Shown: piece after piece, positions 24,082-32,197 of the stretch
Position numbering within the stretch: position 1 is the first letter of the stretch
How the letters are laid out: every line of letters begins with the position of its first letter
Program-made: the position numbers and the translations under genes
From: a virus
Direction: 5' to 3' (one strand)
Virus record (IMG/VR): IMGVR_UViG_3300009372_003836
Location: 1 to 56,831 of that record
DNA: 56,831 nucleotides
The notes under the pieces: model-generated
What the model was told of the DNA's origin: nothing
Databases searched by the model: none
The model's input: the letters and a program-made list of their open reading frames with translations, nothing else

Positions 24082-25009
24082 GCACTTTCCTTGCCTTCTC
24101 GTAGAATTCTTTCGGTATGTCTTTCTTTACAACAATTCTTTGCTCATATTTTCTGTCTTTGCACCACTCTATTAAAGCAGATTGCTTTCTCTTTATCTCG
24201 TCTTCTCTTTGATACATAAATCCCTTTAAGGTCCCCTTGACTTCAACTATTAGATTTCCATCAACAATAAAATCAGGATAATAGCTTCTGTTTCCATCCC
24301 ATTTTATTCCCTCTAGATTATAACGCCCAATATTTCTTTTTACACTAACCATCCACAGAATAAAAGATAGTTCAATTAAGCTTTGATACCTCATTCCGCT
24401 GTAGCTACCATGATATTGTTGCTTTGAGTTATTCATCACCTTGTTTGCATACTCCGGATCTTTCCATTTTTCTCGAAGTGAGCTTGATACTCTTTTTGCA
24501 TACTCCGGATCTTTCCACAGTGTTAAGCCGATCTGGCGATATTTTTCTTTCATTCCGGGCTGTGCATGTCGTCGAAGTTGTGAAACTCGTTGCTTCTCTT
24601 TTGCCTCTGGTAAATTTTGCGAAACAAGCTGTGCACTTCTATTCTTTTCTCGCCACACTTTTGACGAAGTCACAATCTTAGCATAGTGATCTGGGCATAT
24701 CGGGTCGTTGCTATACGTTCGTCCTCTAAGCTTGATCGCTAACATGCTGTATTTGCAATTACACGTCTTGCATCTAAAATAAACTCGTGCCTTTCCGGGT
24801 GTCTTGTTATCAAACTCACCCCATGAATACCCAAAATTATAATCAAATTCAAGATCATATATCTGGTGCTTTATCGCCATTCTTGTCAGGCCAGTTTCTT
24901 TCTTAATGACTTCGAGCATCTCTTGACTAATAAACATCTGGTCATTGCCTGCTAGAAGTTTGTCAATATATTTTTTGTTTTCTTTTGAAAGTGTTTTTCG
25001 AGTTTTCAT
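24062..25009 (-). CDS. PD-(D/E)XK homing endonuclease between dnaE halves
   Basis: About 315 residues. I use the ATG at 25009, 7 bases after GAGAGG; a TTG at 25024 is less likely. The middle has a Cys pair and tandem helical repeats (WKDPEYAKRV and WKDPEYANKV). The C terminus has the nuclease core YYPDFIV, then LIVEVKG, a PD-(D/E)XK signature rather than the Vsr-like core of the other two split-intein endonucleases. It lies between the two dnaE halves and overlaps the C half. It likely homes the intein-bearing allele. Confidence 0.85.
   Translation of the reverse strand: MKTRKTLSKENKKYIDKLLAGNDQMFISQEMLEVIKKETGLTRMAIKHQIYDLEFDYNFGYSWGEFDNKTPGKARVYFRCKTCNCKYSMLAIKLRGRTYSNDPICPDHYAKIVTSSKVWREKNRSAQLVSQNLPEAKEKQRVSQLRRHAQPGMKEKYRQIGLTLWKDPEYAKRVSSSLREKWKDPEYANKVMNNSKQQYHGSYSGMRYQSLIELSFILWMVSVKRNIGRYNLEGIKWDGNRSYYPDFIVDGNLIVEVKGTLKGFMYQREDEIKRKQSALIEWCKDRKYEQRIVVKKDIPKEFYEKARKVHDKINL
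24444..24517. repeat. Pair of 23-base direct repeats inside an endonuclease gene
   Basis: The segment beginning TTTGCATACTCCGGATC occurs at 24444-24466 and again at 24495-24517. It encodes the repeated WKDPEYA motif of the dnaE endonuclease. Confidence 0.8.
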
Positions 25010-25063
25010 ATTTTGCCCTCTCAATATAAGTATATCGGGCCGGGTCGAATAACTAAACTATTT

Positions 25064-25071
25064 ATAAATAT
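25064..25071 (-). promoter_or_regulatory. ATATTTAT box upstream of dnaE homing endonuclease
   Basis: Sense ATATTTAT overlapping the dnaE N-half stop region, 55 bases before the ATG at 25009. Further upstream than other copies of the element, so weaker. Confidence 0.3.
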
Positions 25072-26636
25072 CAAACATCAACAATAACATCTTCGTCGCT
25101 TAAGTTTTGAGCCTCAACCCATCCTCGATTTGACGTCAAGAACTTATGATCTACTGTGCACTTAATTACGATACCATCATCAAATTCAAGCTCAACAATA
25201 TCTTCCTCGATATCATATACAAACTTCTTTATAACCTCTTGACTTTCTCCGTATGCGTCAATTACGTGATCACCGGGAGAAATTGCTTCAATTGTGTTCA
25301 TTAATCCGTCGGACATTTTTACACGTGTATCAGGTAAAAAGCAGCCGCGGCCAGGCCCAAAGAGAGTTTTCTTCTCGGCCAAGTGGAAAACATCATACAT
25401 TGTCAGGAAGTAGTTTTCAAATCCGAGGAACTTAATGTCAGCTAGCTCTTCTTTGATCCTCGCAACATACTCAGGTTTTTCGGCCATATCATGACTGATC
25501 ATTGCTGCTTTTACAAGCTTTCCAAGCTGCTGAAAGGGTGTATCTTTGGGTGCCTCAGGATAGCATGCATGTCCCTTTTGAGGCACAGCATAGTTTGGTA
25601 GCTTAGCCTTAGAGTCGACCCATACATCTTCATAACGATCCCAGACAATATCGTGTGTCCTCTCTACACTATCTCTAATAAGCTCTTCCCTGCCTTTGTA
25701 AAAGTCATAGGCATGCCAGTCGCGGTCGAACTCATCCCACACCTCTGAGGCATTTTTTGGATAAAGCTCACACTTTAGCTCGTCGAACTTCGGCAAAGGT
25801 GACGGATCATTTCCCATCCAGCCTAGCTTCTTATATAGCTCCCGGGCTTCCCATAATTCTTTGCCGGGATAGTGGGAGTCACATGTGGTGATAAGCCCGA
25901 TTCCCGTCTGATCGTGTAGTTCGAGAAGCGCACGGTTAGATAGATGCTGGGCTGGGAGCTTATTGAACTGCAGCTCATAGAAGAAGTTGTCTTGTCCTAC
26001 TGCATCGACAAACCGATCTGTTATGTTTCCGAGCACACCCATCAGATTCTTCATCTTTGACGGGTCATCTAGCAAATCAGGCTTAAGATCCATGAAATCA
26101 ACGCCCGGGAATTGCTGGAATGTTCGTCCTGCGGTAATTCCGCCAATGCATGCTGAGCTTACAGTTAGACCTTCGCTGTATTGCTTGAGAAGCTTGAAGT
26201 CAATTCGTGGGAACCGATAGAAGCCGTCGGTGTATCCTCTCTTTACTAGCGTGAAAAGATTGGCTAGGCCTGCTGCGTTTCTTGCAGTGATTACGAGGTG
26301 ATAGCGGCGCATCCATTCGGGTTTCCCCTTACCTCCGCCTTTTGACTCCTCCTCATTCTCAATGGTGTGTCCTTCAGATTTGAGATCATCTTCATTGTCA
26401 GAGCTTAGATCGGTTGTTGCAAGCTTCTCAGCTTTCTTTGCATCTCTCTCAGCCTTGACTTTTTCTTTGTGACCCAGGTAGTTTTGCTTCCAAACATCGA
26501 GATCCTCGACGAAGTAGAACTCAACACCGTATACCTGCCGATACTTGCGGCCGGCCTTCTTCATTTTGTCGAAGTGCTTGTGAGCATGTGCTAAGCCAGA
26601 GCCGTGACCGTGGTCAGTTAGTGCCCATGCATCCAT
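25071..26636 (-). CDS. dnaE: DNA polymerase III alpha, N-terminal half with N-intein
   Basis: A 521-residue product from the ATG at 26636. The PHP domain is visible (WALTDHGHGSGLAHAHKHF, then VYGVEFY), followed by the start of the palm region up to FGPGRG. The N-intein begins at Cys 432 (CFLPDTRVKMSDG), contains the block-B-like VDHKFLTSNRGW, and is 90 residues long. The PHP domain's first segment lies upstream but is cut off by a TAG (see 26697-26786), so this ATG may be a restart or the gene may be damaged. The break is at GPGRG|SGAGS, unlike the cyanobacterial DnaE split site. Confidence 0.92.
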   Translation of the reverse strand: MDAWALTDHGHGSGLAHAHKHFDKMKKAGRKYRQVYGVEFYFVEDLDVWKQNYLGHKEKVKAERDAKKAEKLATTDLSSDNEDDLKSEGHTIENEEESKGGGKGKPEWMRRYHLVITARNAAGLANLFTLVKRGYTDGFYRFPRIDFKLLKQYSEGLTVSSACIGGITAGRTFQQFPGVDFMDLKPDLLDDPSKMKNLMGVLGNITDRFVDAVGQDNFFYELQFNKLPAQHLSNRALLELHDQTGIGLITTCDSHYPGKELWEARELYKKLGWMGNDPSPLPKFDELKCELYPKNASEVWDEFDRDWHAYDFYKGREELIRDSVERTHDIVWDRYEDVWVDSKAKLPNYAVPQKGHACYPEAPKDTPFQQLGKLVKAAMISHDMAEKPEYVARIKEELADIKFLGFENYFLTMYDVFHLAEKKTLFGPGRGCFLPDTRVKMSDGLMNTIEAISPGDHVIDAYGESQEVIKKFVYDIEEDIVELEFDDGIVIKCTVDHKFLTSNRGWVEAQNLSDEDVIVDV

Positions 26637-26696
26637 TTCGTTGTCAAGAACGAAGTCAATATGCTGAGCTGGATAGCCGAGTCCGTCGTAAGTCGA

Positions 26697-26786
26697 CTAC
26701 GAGAAGCCTGAGTGCCCGTGTAAACCGACGAATCGATTGGGGCGCACAAAGCTTCCGAAGTCTCCTTTCGTATCTGAATGTGACAA
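26697..26786 (-). pseudogene. dnaE: 5' segment of dnaE interrupted by in-frame TAG
   Basis: In the same frame as the polymerase N half, a TTG at 26786 (8 bases after GGAAGG) opens a 29-codon run ending FVGLHGHSGFS, the first metal-binding motif of PHP domains, then TAG at 26697-26699. Translation beyond the TAG gives STYDGLGYPAQHIDFVLDNE, then the ATG at 26636. Removing the six bases TAGTCG would restore a normal PHP start. Either a mutation, a sequencing/assembly error or readthrough. Confidence 0.65.
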
Positions 26787-26824
26787 ATTATTTACCTTCC
26801 CACTTTATAAGTGATTTGTATTTG

Positions 26825-26830
26825 ATTATA
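26825..26830 (-). promoter_or_regulatory. TATAAT box upstream of dnaE
   Basis: Sense TATAAT (TGGTTATAATC), about 39 bases before the TTG at 26786. Candidate sigma-70-type -10 element. Confidence 0.3.
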
Positions 26831-26850
26831 ACCAGGAGATTTGTAGATTT

Positions 26851-27258
26851 TCAACACTCATACGAATTAAGCGTAACAAAGTTTCCATCCCAATTCGTAT
26901 ACTTGATCTTTGATGGATTGATGCCAATATCTCTCATTTTACCCTGGCAGTGTTCACAGGGCTTTGCCATTGTAAAGCTTCCATCTGCCAGAACTCTTGC
27001 TACCGCAATATCAGCGGATTTCATTTTCTGCGTGAACCTCAGTGCCTTTTGAAGTGCATGAACCTCAGCATGGTAGCAATAACTTACCACGCTCTCGCCA
27101 GTAGATGAACACTTGAGCTCACGCTTGGCAAATGGATGAGTGTCATAGCTGTTCCAGCCGTAGAACCTCGTCTTGCCTACTGTGACGCATGCTGAGATGT
27201 TGTAATTGTGTGCATTTTCAGAATAATTCTGAGCAATGGCTTTTAATTTATAGTACAC
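26851..27258 (-). CDS. Cytidine deaminase-like protein
   Basis: A 135-residue zinc deaminase of the cytidine deaminase superfamily. Zinc motifs are CYHAEVHAL (His/Glu) and KPCEHCQ (PCxxC). The N-terminal strand region carries VTVGKTRFYGWNSYD. It differs from the dCMP deaminase at 6202 in lacking the GYNGxxxGxxN segment. The target may be cytidine, deoxycytidine or a nucleotide. Starts at GTG; no strong ribosome site was seen. Confidence 0.85.
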   Translation of the reverse strand: MYYKLKAIAQNYSENAHNYNISACVTVGKTRFYGWNSYDTHPFAKRELKCSSTGESVVSYCYHAEVHALQKALRFTQKMKSADIAVARVLADGSFTMAKPCEHCQGKMRDIGINPSKIKYTNWDGNFVTLNSYEC

Positions 27259-27307
27259 TCGACATAACGTCGACTCCGTATTCTGACCCCTTTATTGAAT
27301 CATTTAT

Positions 27308-27313
27308 ATTATA
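27308..27313 (-). promoter_or_regulatory. TATAAT box upstream of cytidine deaminase
   Basis: Sense TATAAT (TGTATAATATAAAT) in the 72-base gap, about 50 bases before the GTG at 27258. It also contains a T4-late-like run (TATAAATG). Confidence 0.35.
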
Positions 27314-27330
27314 CAGCAGCTTGGTGCGAT

Positions 27331-27834
27331 TTACACCTTGTATTTTTTGATCCATGCCCAGCGTTTGCGATTAACGAGGTAATCCTCAATGTCTTCTGAC
27401 TCATATGCTTCTTGCTCTGCGCGGGTTCTATGATATGCCTTATTTCCTGCAGATAAATACGGCCAACCTCTGGAGTTGTTTTGTCCTTCCCAATCGTTTC
27501 TATATTTGATTAGCCCGACAAAATAGTCATACAAATAGATTGCTAGCATTCCGACTATTAATAGCTCCATCGTCTGGTGGAAGTGTATTGTCTCATGTCG
27601 TCGAGTTGTCTCAGACATTGTGCCTTTTGGGGCTCTCGCAATTACGAATGGGAATATTGAGATGGCTCCGATTGTGAGCGGAGCAATATATGAAAGTATT
27701 GCTGGGATTTTGCTGCCCTCAATAATGATGGGCTTGAGCCCGTGAAGCAGCTTTGTCTTAAGCAATCCAAGGAATAGCATTGTCATTGTTAGTGAGTATG
27801 TAACCCACATATGGGATTCTAAAAAATCGTACAT
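27331..27834 (-). CDS. Membrane protein with HExxH motif
   Basis: A 167-residue membrane protein with predicted transmembrane helices near residues 10-25, 45-65 and 88-110. RRHETIHFHQ gives H80, E81 and H84, a zinc-protease-like HExxH; E140 or E142 in RAEQEAYE could be the third ligand. The site lies between hydrophobic segments. Possibly a membrane metalloprotease; activity and target unknown. An ATATTTAT box lies 21 bases upstream. Confidence 0.75.
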   Translation of the reverse strand: MYDFLESHMWVTYSLTMTMLFLGLLKTKLLHGLKPIIIEGSKIPAILSYIAPLTIGAISIFPFVIARAPKGTMSETTRRHETIHFHQTMELLIVGMLAIYLYDYFVGLIKYRNDWEGQNNSRGWPYLSAGNKAYHRTRAEQEAYESEDIEDYLVNRKRWAWIKKYKV

Positions 27835-27854
27835 ATCTATCTCCGCCTCTGAAG

Positions 27855-27862
27855 ATAAATAT
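27855..27862 (-). promoter_or_regulatory. ATATTTAT box upstream of membrane HExxH gene
   Basis: Sense ATATTTAT in the gap before the gene, 21 bases ahead of the ATG at 27834. Confidence 0.4.
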
Positions 27863-29731
27863 CTATCCCATTGAAATTGGCATTAGATTTCCCATTTTTG
27901 ATTCTGGCATTCTGAGGATCGTGAACAGACTTCGTTTGTCTTTGGTTGACATAAAATCGGGAATTAAGCTTCTGAATGTATCAAAGTTGTTATCTGACAC
28001 TGCTTTTCTGACTTCTGTACCGCTGGCAACTCTGGGCAAGCTATTTTTGTCTTCGACTCCCGGGAACTTGATTTGCTTATTTGCATGCAATGATGATGCG
28101 CTTTTGATTACGCTTTTTTCTGGGAATGCATTGCCTGTATCTTTTTCATCTGAGTATATGTAGAAAGTATTGTTGCTTCCCGCAGATTCTGCAGACTCAA
28201 GGTGGGCGTATACAGCTGACACGGGTGATGCTAACGGGTGATGGTTCAGGCCAAACATAGAATATCCCGTAGTGATTGCAGTTACATTATCGGGCAAGCT
28301 TGGAATAATATGATCTCTCCAGTATGTCTTCAAGCTTGAGGCAAAGACGGGGAGCTCTCCTTTTCTTTGTCTGTCTGTAGGGGAAACATAGACATATACA
28401 TGATCACAAGTTGCCGATGCATGCCGAACCTGCATATGATGACCTTTGTGATAGGGCTTGGCCGACATTGGGATTAGTGCAATCTTTTGAGAAGCAGCTT
28501 TTGTTTTGTCCAGTGGGCCAGACGGCACATTCATCCTGGTTGCGCGCCCAATTAGCTGGTTGGTCATTGCAAAGGCACCGGTGAGCTTATAGATTCTGCC
28601 TGAGTTTTTCGGATATTGAAATACAATGCCTTCAAGCGATGAAGTTAATTTTGATACACTTCCCAGCTTTGGCATTTGTTTGCTTAGCAAGTCCCTGGCA
28701 GACATGTCACCGGCTGATGCTGCATGTTGTAGTGTCGTAATTGACTGCTGTAATTCTCTTTGTATTCTCTGAACTTCGATGTTGTGATTATTAACGAACT
28801 CAGAGGGAATGTCTCTTAGCAGCTCCATTGCGAAATCGTTAATGATCATCTCGATATCTGCAGTCTTCTCTTTGATTCTTTTAGCTGCAGTCAACTTTGT
28901 TGCGTATTGAGACACAATTGACTTTTGATCTTTTGGAACTAACTTCTTGATTTGAACAGCTGTCATTGCACCTTGCTTGCGCAGCATGGCATTGACTACA
29001 TGATTGATGACATTTTCATTTAGCCCTTGCTGCAAAAGATCGGGCCTGATCTTGCTTTCAACCCAGTCAGAGATTGGGCGAGTAACGTAGTAGCCGGCTA
29101 GCGTTTCTAAGCGGCTTGCAGCAGTCTCAAAATGAGTCCGATTGATTACGTTAAGAACTACATTGTTGGGCTTCCTGATTTGCCATTCTTCTCCTCGAAC
29201 TGCCACTTTAAGATGACCGATGATATCACCCAGCTTCTTTGCTACTGCAAAAGCCTCGCGGTCGTTTTCAACCTGCAATCCAGATTCACGATCAAATAGG
29301 ATTGCAGCCTCATGAAGACGGATCATTGGTGCATCGTACTTGATGATATTTTTTCCCTCGGGATAGACGATCTCCGCGTTTTGATATCTATTGCCGGTGG
29401 CGAATAAAGATTGCTTCTCTTCGCTTGACAAGACTCTGAGCACTGCTTGGATTGCCTCGAATCCTCGCATAAATGACTCTTGTGCTGGATGATCTTTCCA
29501 CATTGCAGAATATTCAGCTGTGCTTAAGCCGCCTGCCTGGATGTTTCCTTTGTTTCGAGCTAGTCGAATGTTGTCATCGGAGTCAACCGTGAAATTAATA
29601 TTTTGACCATCCATTTTTTCAAATGGCTCGATTCGAAACTCAGAAAGGTTTTGAAGAATATCAATGATATTATTAAACGAAAGATCAAGATCCTCGTGAA
29701 TATGACTCATGTGCCCGTATAGACCGCCCAT
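27863..29731 (-). CDS. Ligase-like adenylation domain fused to a nucleotidylyltransferase
   Basis: A 622-residue protein. Near the N terminus is EKMDGQNINF (K39), a KxDG motif as in RNA/DNA ligases and related covalent nucleotidyltransferases. From about residue 416, PMSAKPYHKGHHMQV contains an HxGH motif (428-431), and SGTEVRKAV (about 570) fits the second motif of cytidylyl/NMNAT-type enzymes. The middle is helical. Similar two-part proteins occur in marine phages (from memory, DUF6267-like). GGAG lies 7 bases before the ATG at 29731. The reaction is unknown. Confidence 0.8.
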   Translation of the reverse strand: MGGLYGHMSHIHEDLDLSFNNIIDILQNLSEFRIEPFEKMDGQNINFTVDSDDNIRLARNKGNIQAGGLSTAEYSAMWKDHPAQESFMRGFEAIQAVLRVLSSEEKQSLFATGNRYQNAEIVYPEGKNIIKYDAPMIRLHEAAILFDRESGLQVENDREAFAVAKKLGDIIGHLKVAVRGEEWQIRKPNNVVLNVINRTHFETAASRLETLAGYYVTRPISDWVESKIRPDLLQQGLNENVINHVVNAMLRKQGAMTAVQIKKLVPKDQKSIVSQYATKLTAAKRIKEKTADIEMIINDFAMELLRDIPSEFVNNHNIEVQRIQRELQQSITTLQHAASAGDMSARDLLSKQMPKLGSVSKLTSSLEGIVFQYPKNSGRIYKLTGAFAMTNQLIGRATRMNVPSGPLDKTKAASQKIALIPMSAKPYHKGHHMQVRHASATCDHVYVYVSPTDRQRKGELPVFASSLKTYWRDHIIPSLPDNVTAITTGYSMFGLNHHPLASPVSAVYAHLESAESAGSNNTFYIYSDEKDTGNAFPEKSVIKSASSLHANKQIKFPGVEDKNSLPRVASGTEVRKAVSDNNFDTFRSLIPDFMSTKDKRSLFTILRMPESKMGNLMPISMG

Positions 29732-29754
29732 AAAGTAGCTCCTTTTATGTCTGT

Positions 29755-29760
29755 ATTATA
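29755..29760 (-). promoter_or_regulatory. TATAAT box upstream of ligase/nucleotidylyltransferase gene
   Basis: Sense TATAAT, 24 bases before the ATG at 29731, in a 54-base gap. Confidence 0.35.
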
Positions 29761-29785
29761 TGATGCTTATTTTGGTTTGCACAAT

Positions 29786-30547
29786 TTAGAAAAGTCCAGT
29801 TCCTGATTTTAATGATTTACACATTATCCCATATATGCCCATTTGCTGCGCAAAATATTTCATTGCTACCTGTGTTTCTTTGTTATTATTTGCTTGAGAT
29901 TCATAGAAGCGTGTAATAATCTCATCAACTAAATAAACGAATGATGAACAATTTGCAATTGATCGTGACAAATCTTCATTTCCAGCAATAATCCCTGAAA
30001 TATCATACATCGGGTTAATAAAATCAGCTAATGGGATTACTGTCCATTCAGGCTCAATAAAGTCTGGGTTTGGCTCAAAAAGTGATATTAGTCTTCGAGG
30101 TATATTTCCTAAACCCTTGCCTTTGAGAATTTTATTTGCCTTATCTAGCTCGCCTTTTTTTAACGGCTTATCTATCTTAATCTTGAACACACTAATGCAT
30201 TTATCCTCATCAAACCACATAATATCAAATGATCTATCTTTAAATTTAACATCAGTAGCAGATACGATCTCAGGGCTGACTTCCTCGATGACAGGATGCT
30301 CGACTGCAATCCCTACCTTAAACATCCATGATAGTCTGCGTGCCCAAAAGATTGTGTCAAAGATATCACCGATTACATATGGGGGACACGATAAGACAGT
30401 TCTGCCCAGCTGTGGATCAGACATAACTTCAGGATTAAAGTCTTGAATTCCTCCATCATAAATATCATCATTGAATTCTGCTTGACGTCTTTGAACCCTG
30501 TGCATTGGAAACTCAATGATTTTTCCCATATCATCATCGTCTGGCAT
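29786..30547 (-). CDS. Protein of unknown function coupled to helicase
   Basis: A 253-residue protein, no motif recognised. Mixed alpha/beta, with a Lys-rich strand-helix region (FKIKIDKPLKKGELDKANKI). The ATG overlaps the helicase stop as TAATG and has GAGGAGG just upstream, so the two are translated together. The function may be tied to the helicase; this is contextual only. Confidence 0.7.
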   Translation of the reverse strand: MPDDDDMGKIIEFPMHRVQRRQAEFNDDIYDGGIQDFNPEVMSDPQLGRTVLSCPPYVIGDIFDTIFWARRLSWMFKVGIAVEHPVIEEVSPEIVSATDVKFKDRSFDIMWFDEDKCISVFKIKIDKPLKKGELDKANKILKGKGLGNIPRRLISLFEPNPDFIEPEWTVIPLADFINPMYDISGIIAGNEDLSRSIANCSSFVYLVDEIITRFYESQANNNKETQVAMKYFAQQMGIYGIMCKSLKSGTGLF

Positions 30548-32181
30548 TATGTCCTCCTCAAGCAGTTTTGGAAATCAGCAGGGAAGAACTTCTTGTTACG
30601 CTTGTAGAAGTAGCCCCACTGCGAATCTAGAATGTATGTCACAGCGTAGTCATCTTCAGATCTGATGCTTCGGCCTACTGACTGGACGATTGTTTTCGCA
30701 GTCTGCAGCGGATACCACCCGGGCCACTTATTCATTCTCTTTTTCACAACTTTGTCTCCTAGATACGGATACGGAATCTTGCAAATGATCTGGAATCTTG
30801 AACAGTCGTCTCTGAGATCTACGCCTTCTGACATTGATGGACTAAGCAAGACTGTCGGTTTGCCTGACTTGATGTGTTCTTTTAGGATCTCATCGCGATT
30901 ATCAGAATCATGCAGCAAGAATCGATCTGTCTTGATGTTTTCCTTTAGGTGCTTCGCGACTTTATAAGTGTGTGTGTGGATGATCCCAGACTCATCTGGG
31001 TGGGAGTCAAGTAGCTCTTGAATGACCTTGGCCATCTTGGGAAGTGTGTTTTCAATGTTCTTCATGTTCATTGGGCCGACGGGAAGCTCAACAATTGGTC
31101 GATTGTCAACAGGGAACGGAGACGGAATAGAGATAAACTCAACATCATTCGCAGGGATACCCAGAGATTGACAGAATGAGTCTCTGTCAAGGATCGTCGC
31201 TGACATCATTAATACCTTGTTCCCGAGACGAAACAGGTAGTCAGACGCAAACTTGGATACATCTACGGGCTTGAATGTGATGCGGCGTTTGCCTCGTCCC
31301 TTGAAGTTATCGAACTCTACAATCCAGTTGTCTTTATCATAGTGCTTGAGGAACACCTTGATCTTATCAACATGAGACTTAAGCATCTCCATTTGTGTTG
31401 CAAAGTTCATCATCTCATCAAGTTTGTCTTGGAGGCCACCGTATTTGCTCATCATTCCTTCGATGTGCTTGAGCCGGGCTTCTACTTTTTCGAAGTATAT
31501 ATCTCTAACCCATTTATATGCCTGGAATTGTGTCTCAGAGGATGTCCAGCCTGCTTTTAGCGTCTTCTTTGAGAACCACTCAGACACAGAAATCTCAATA
31601 AATCGACTGAGTTCTTGTTCGATGTTGTGTGCCTCATCTAGCACTAGCACATGTCTTGGGGTGATTCCGCCACTGTAGGTTGCCTCAGTCAAGAAGTAAG
31701 GAAAGTTGACAACTGACTCGGGTGACCCAAGGAATGCCTCTTTAGCCTTTTTGTATACACAGTTCATTGTGCATGTCTTAAAGAACTTTGTCCCTCTGTC
31801 TTCTGTTCTGAGTAGTTGACGTGATTCCGCACAAGTGTTTCCTTTGTGGAATCTACAACCATAGTTTGAAGATGATTTGATTGACTTCATTTGTCCTGCG
31901 GGTTCACCAAAATCTTTAATGTATTGTTCTTGTAGGATTTTCTGGGTGGTCACAAAATATGATGCCTTGAGAGGTTCGCCGTCATCCTCTGGGTTATACA
32001 TTAAATTAAGAACGCGCGCGGCTGTGAGGCCAATGGCTGACTTTCCTACTCCAGTCCCACACTCTAAAATTGTAAATTTTTTACTGTTCACTACAAGTGC
32101 ATTTAGAGCAAAATTAATTGCCTGGATTTGTGGGTCTCTAGGATTTTCAAACGGAAAGTATTTCTTCCAGTTGTGAGGCAT
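30547..32181 (-). CDS. DinG/XPD-like superfamily 2 helicase
   Basis: A 544-residue helicase. Walker A is ECGTGVGKSAIG (residues 40-51). The DEAH box is LVLDEAHN, with SMSEGVDLRDD and the arginine-finger motif QSVGRSIRS near the C terminus. Four Cys residues between motifs Ia and II (around residues 108-141) might bind an iron-sulfur cluster, as in DinG/XPD. The N-terminal segment KKYFPFENPRDPQIQAINFA also appears, in diverged form, upstream of a broken endonuclease (33086-33160). Start ATG at 32181, 10 bases after AAGGA. Confidence 0.9.
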   Translation of the reverse strand: MPHNWKKYFPFENPRDPQIQAINFALNALVVNSKKFTILECGTGVGKSAIGLTAARVLNLMYNPEDDGEPLKASYFVTTQKILQEQYIKDFGEPAGQMKSIKSSSNYGCRFHKGNTCAESRQLLRTEDRGTKFFKTCTMNCVYKKAKEAFLGSPESVVNFPYFLTEATYSGGITPRHVLVLDEAHNIEQELSRFIEISVSEWFSKKTLKAGWTSSETQFQAYKWVRDIYFEKVEARLKHIEGMMSKYGGLQDKLDEMMNFATQMEMLKSHVDKIKVFLKHYDKDNWIVEFDNFKGRGKRRITFKPVDVSKFASDYLFRLGNKVLMMSATILDRDSFCQSLGIPANDVEFISIPSPFPVDNRPIVELPVGPMNMKNIENTLPKMAKVIQELLDSHPDESGIIHTHTYKVAKHLKENIKTDRFLLHDSDNRDEILKEHIKSGKPTVLLSPSMSEGVDLRDDCSRFQIICKIPYPYLGDKVVKKRMNKWPGWYPLQTAKTIVQSVGRSIRSEDDYAVTYILDSQWGYFYKRNKKFFPADFQNCLRRT

Positions 32182-32197
32182 TTCTATAAATTCCTTT

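Noticed and set aside
26697-26699. Recoding of TAG to an amino acid in this phage
   Set aside because: Several genes end normally in TAG (8274, 18026, 34743, 42496, 56193), so a global reassignment does not fit.
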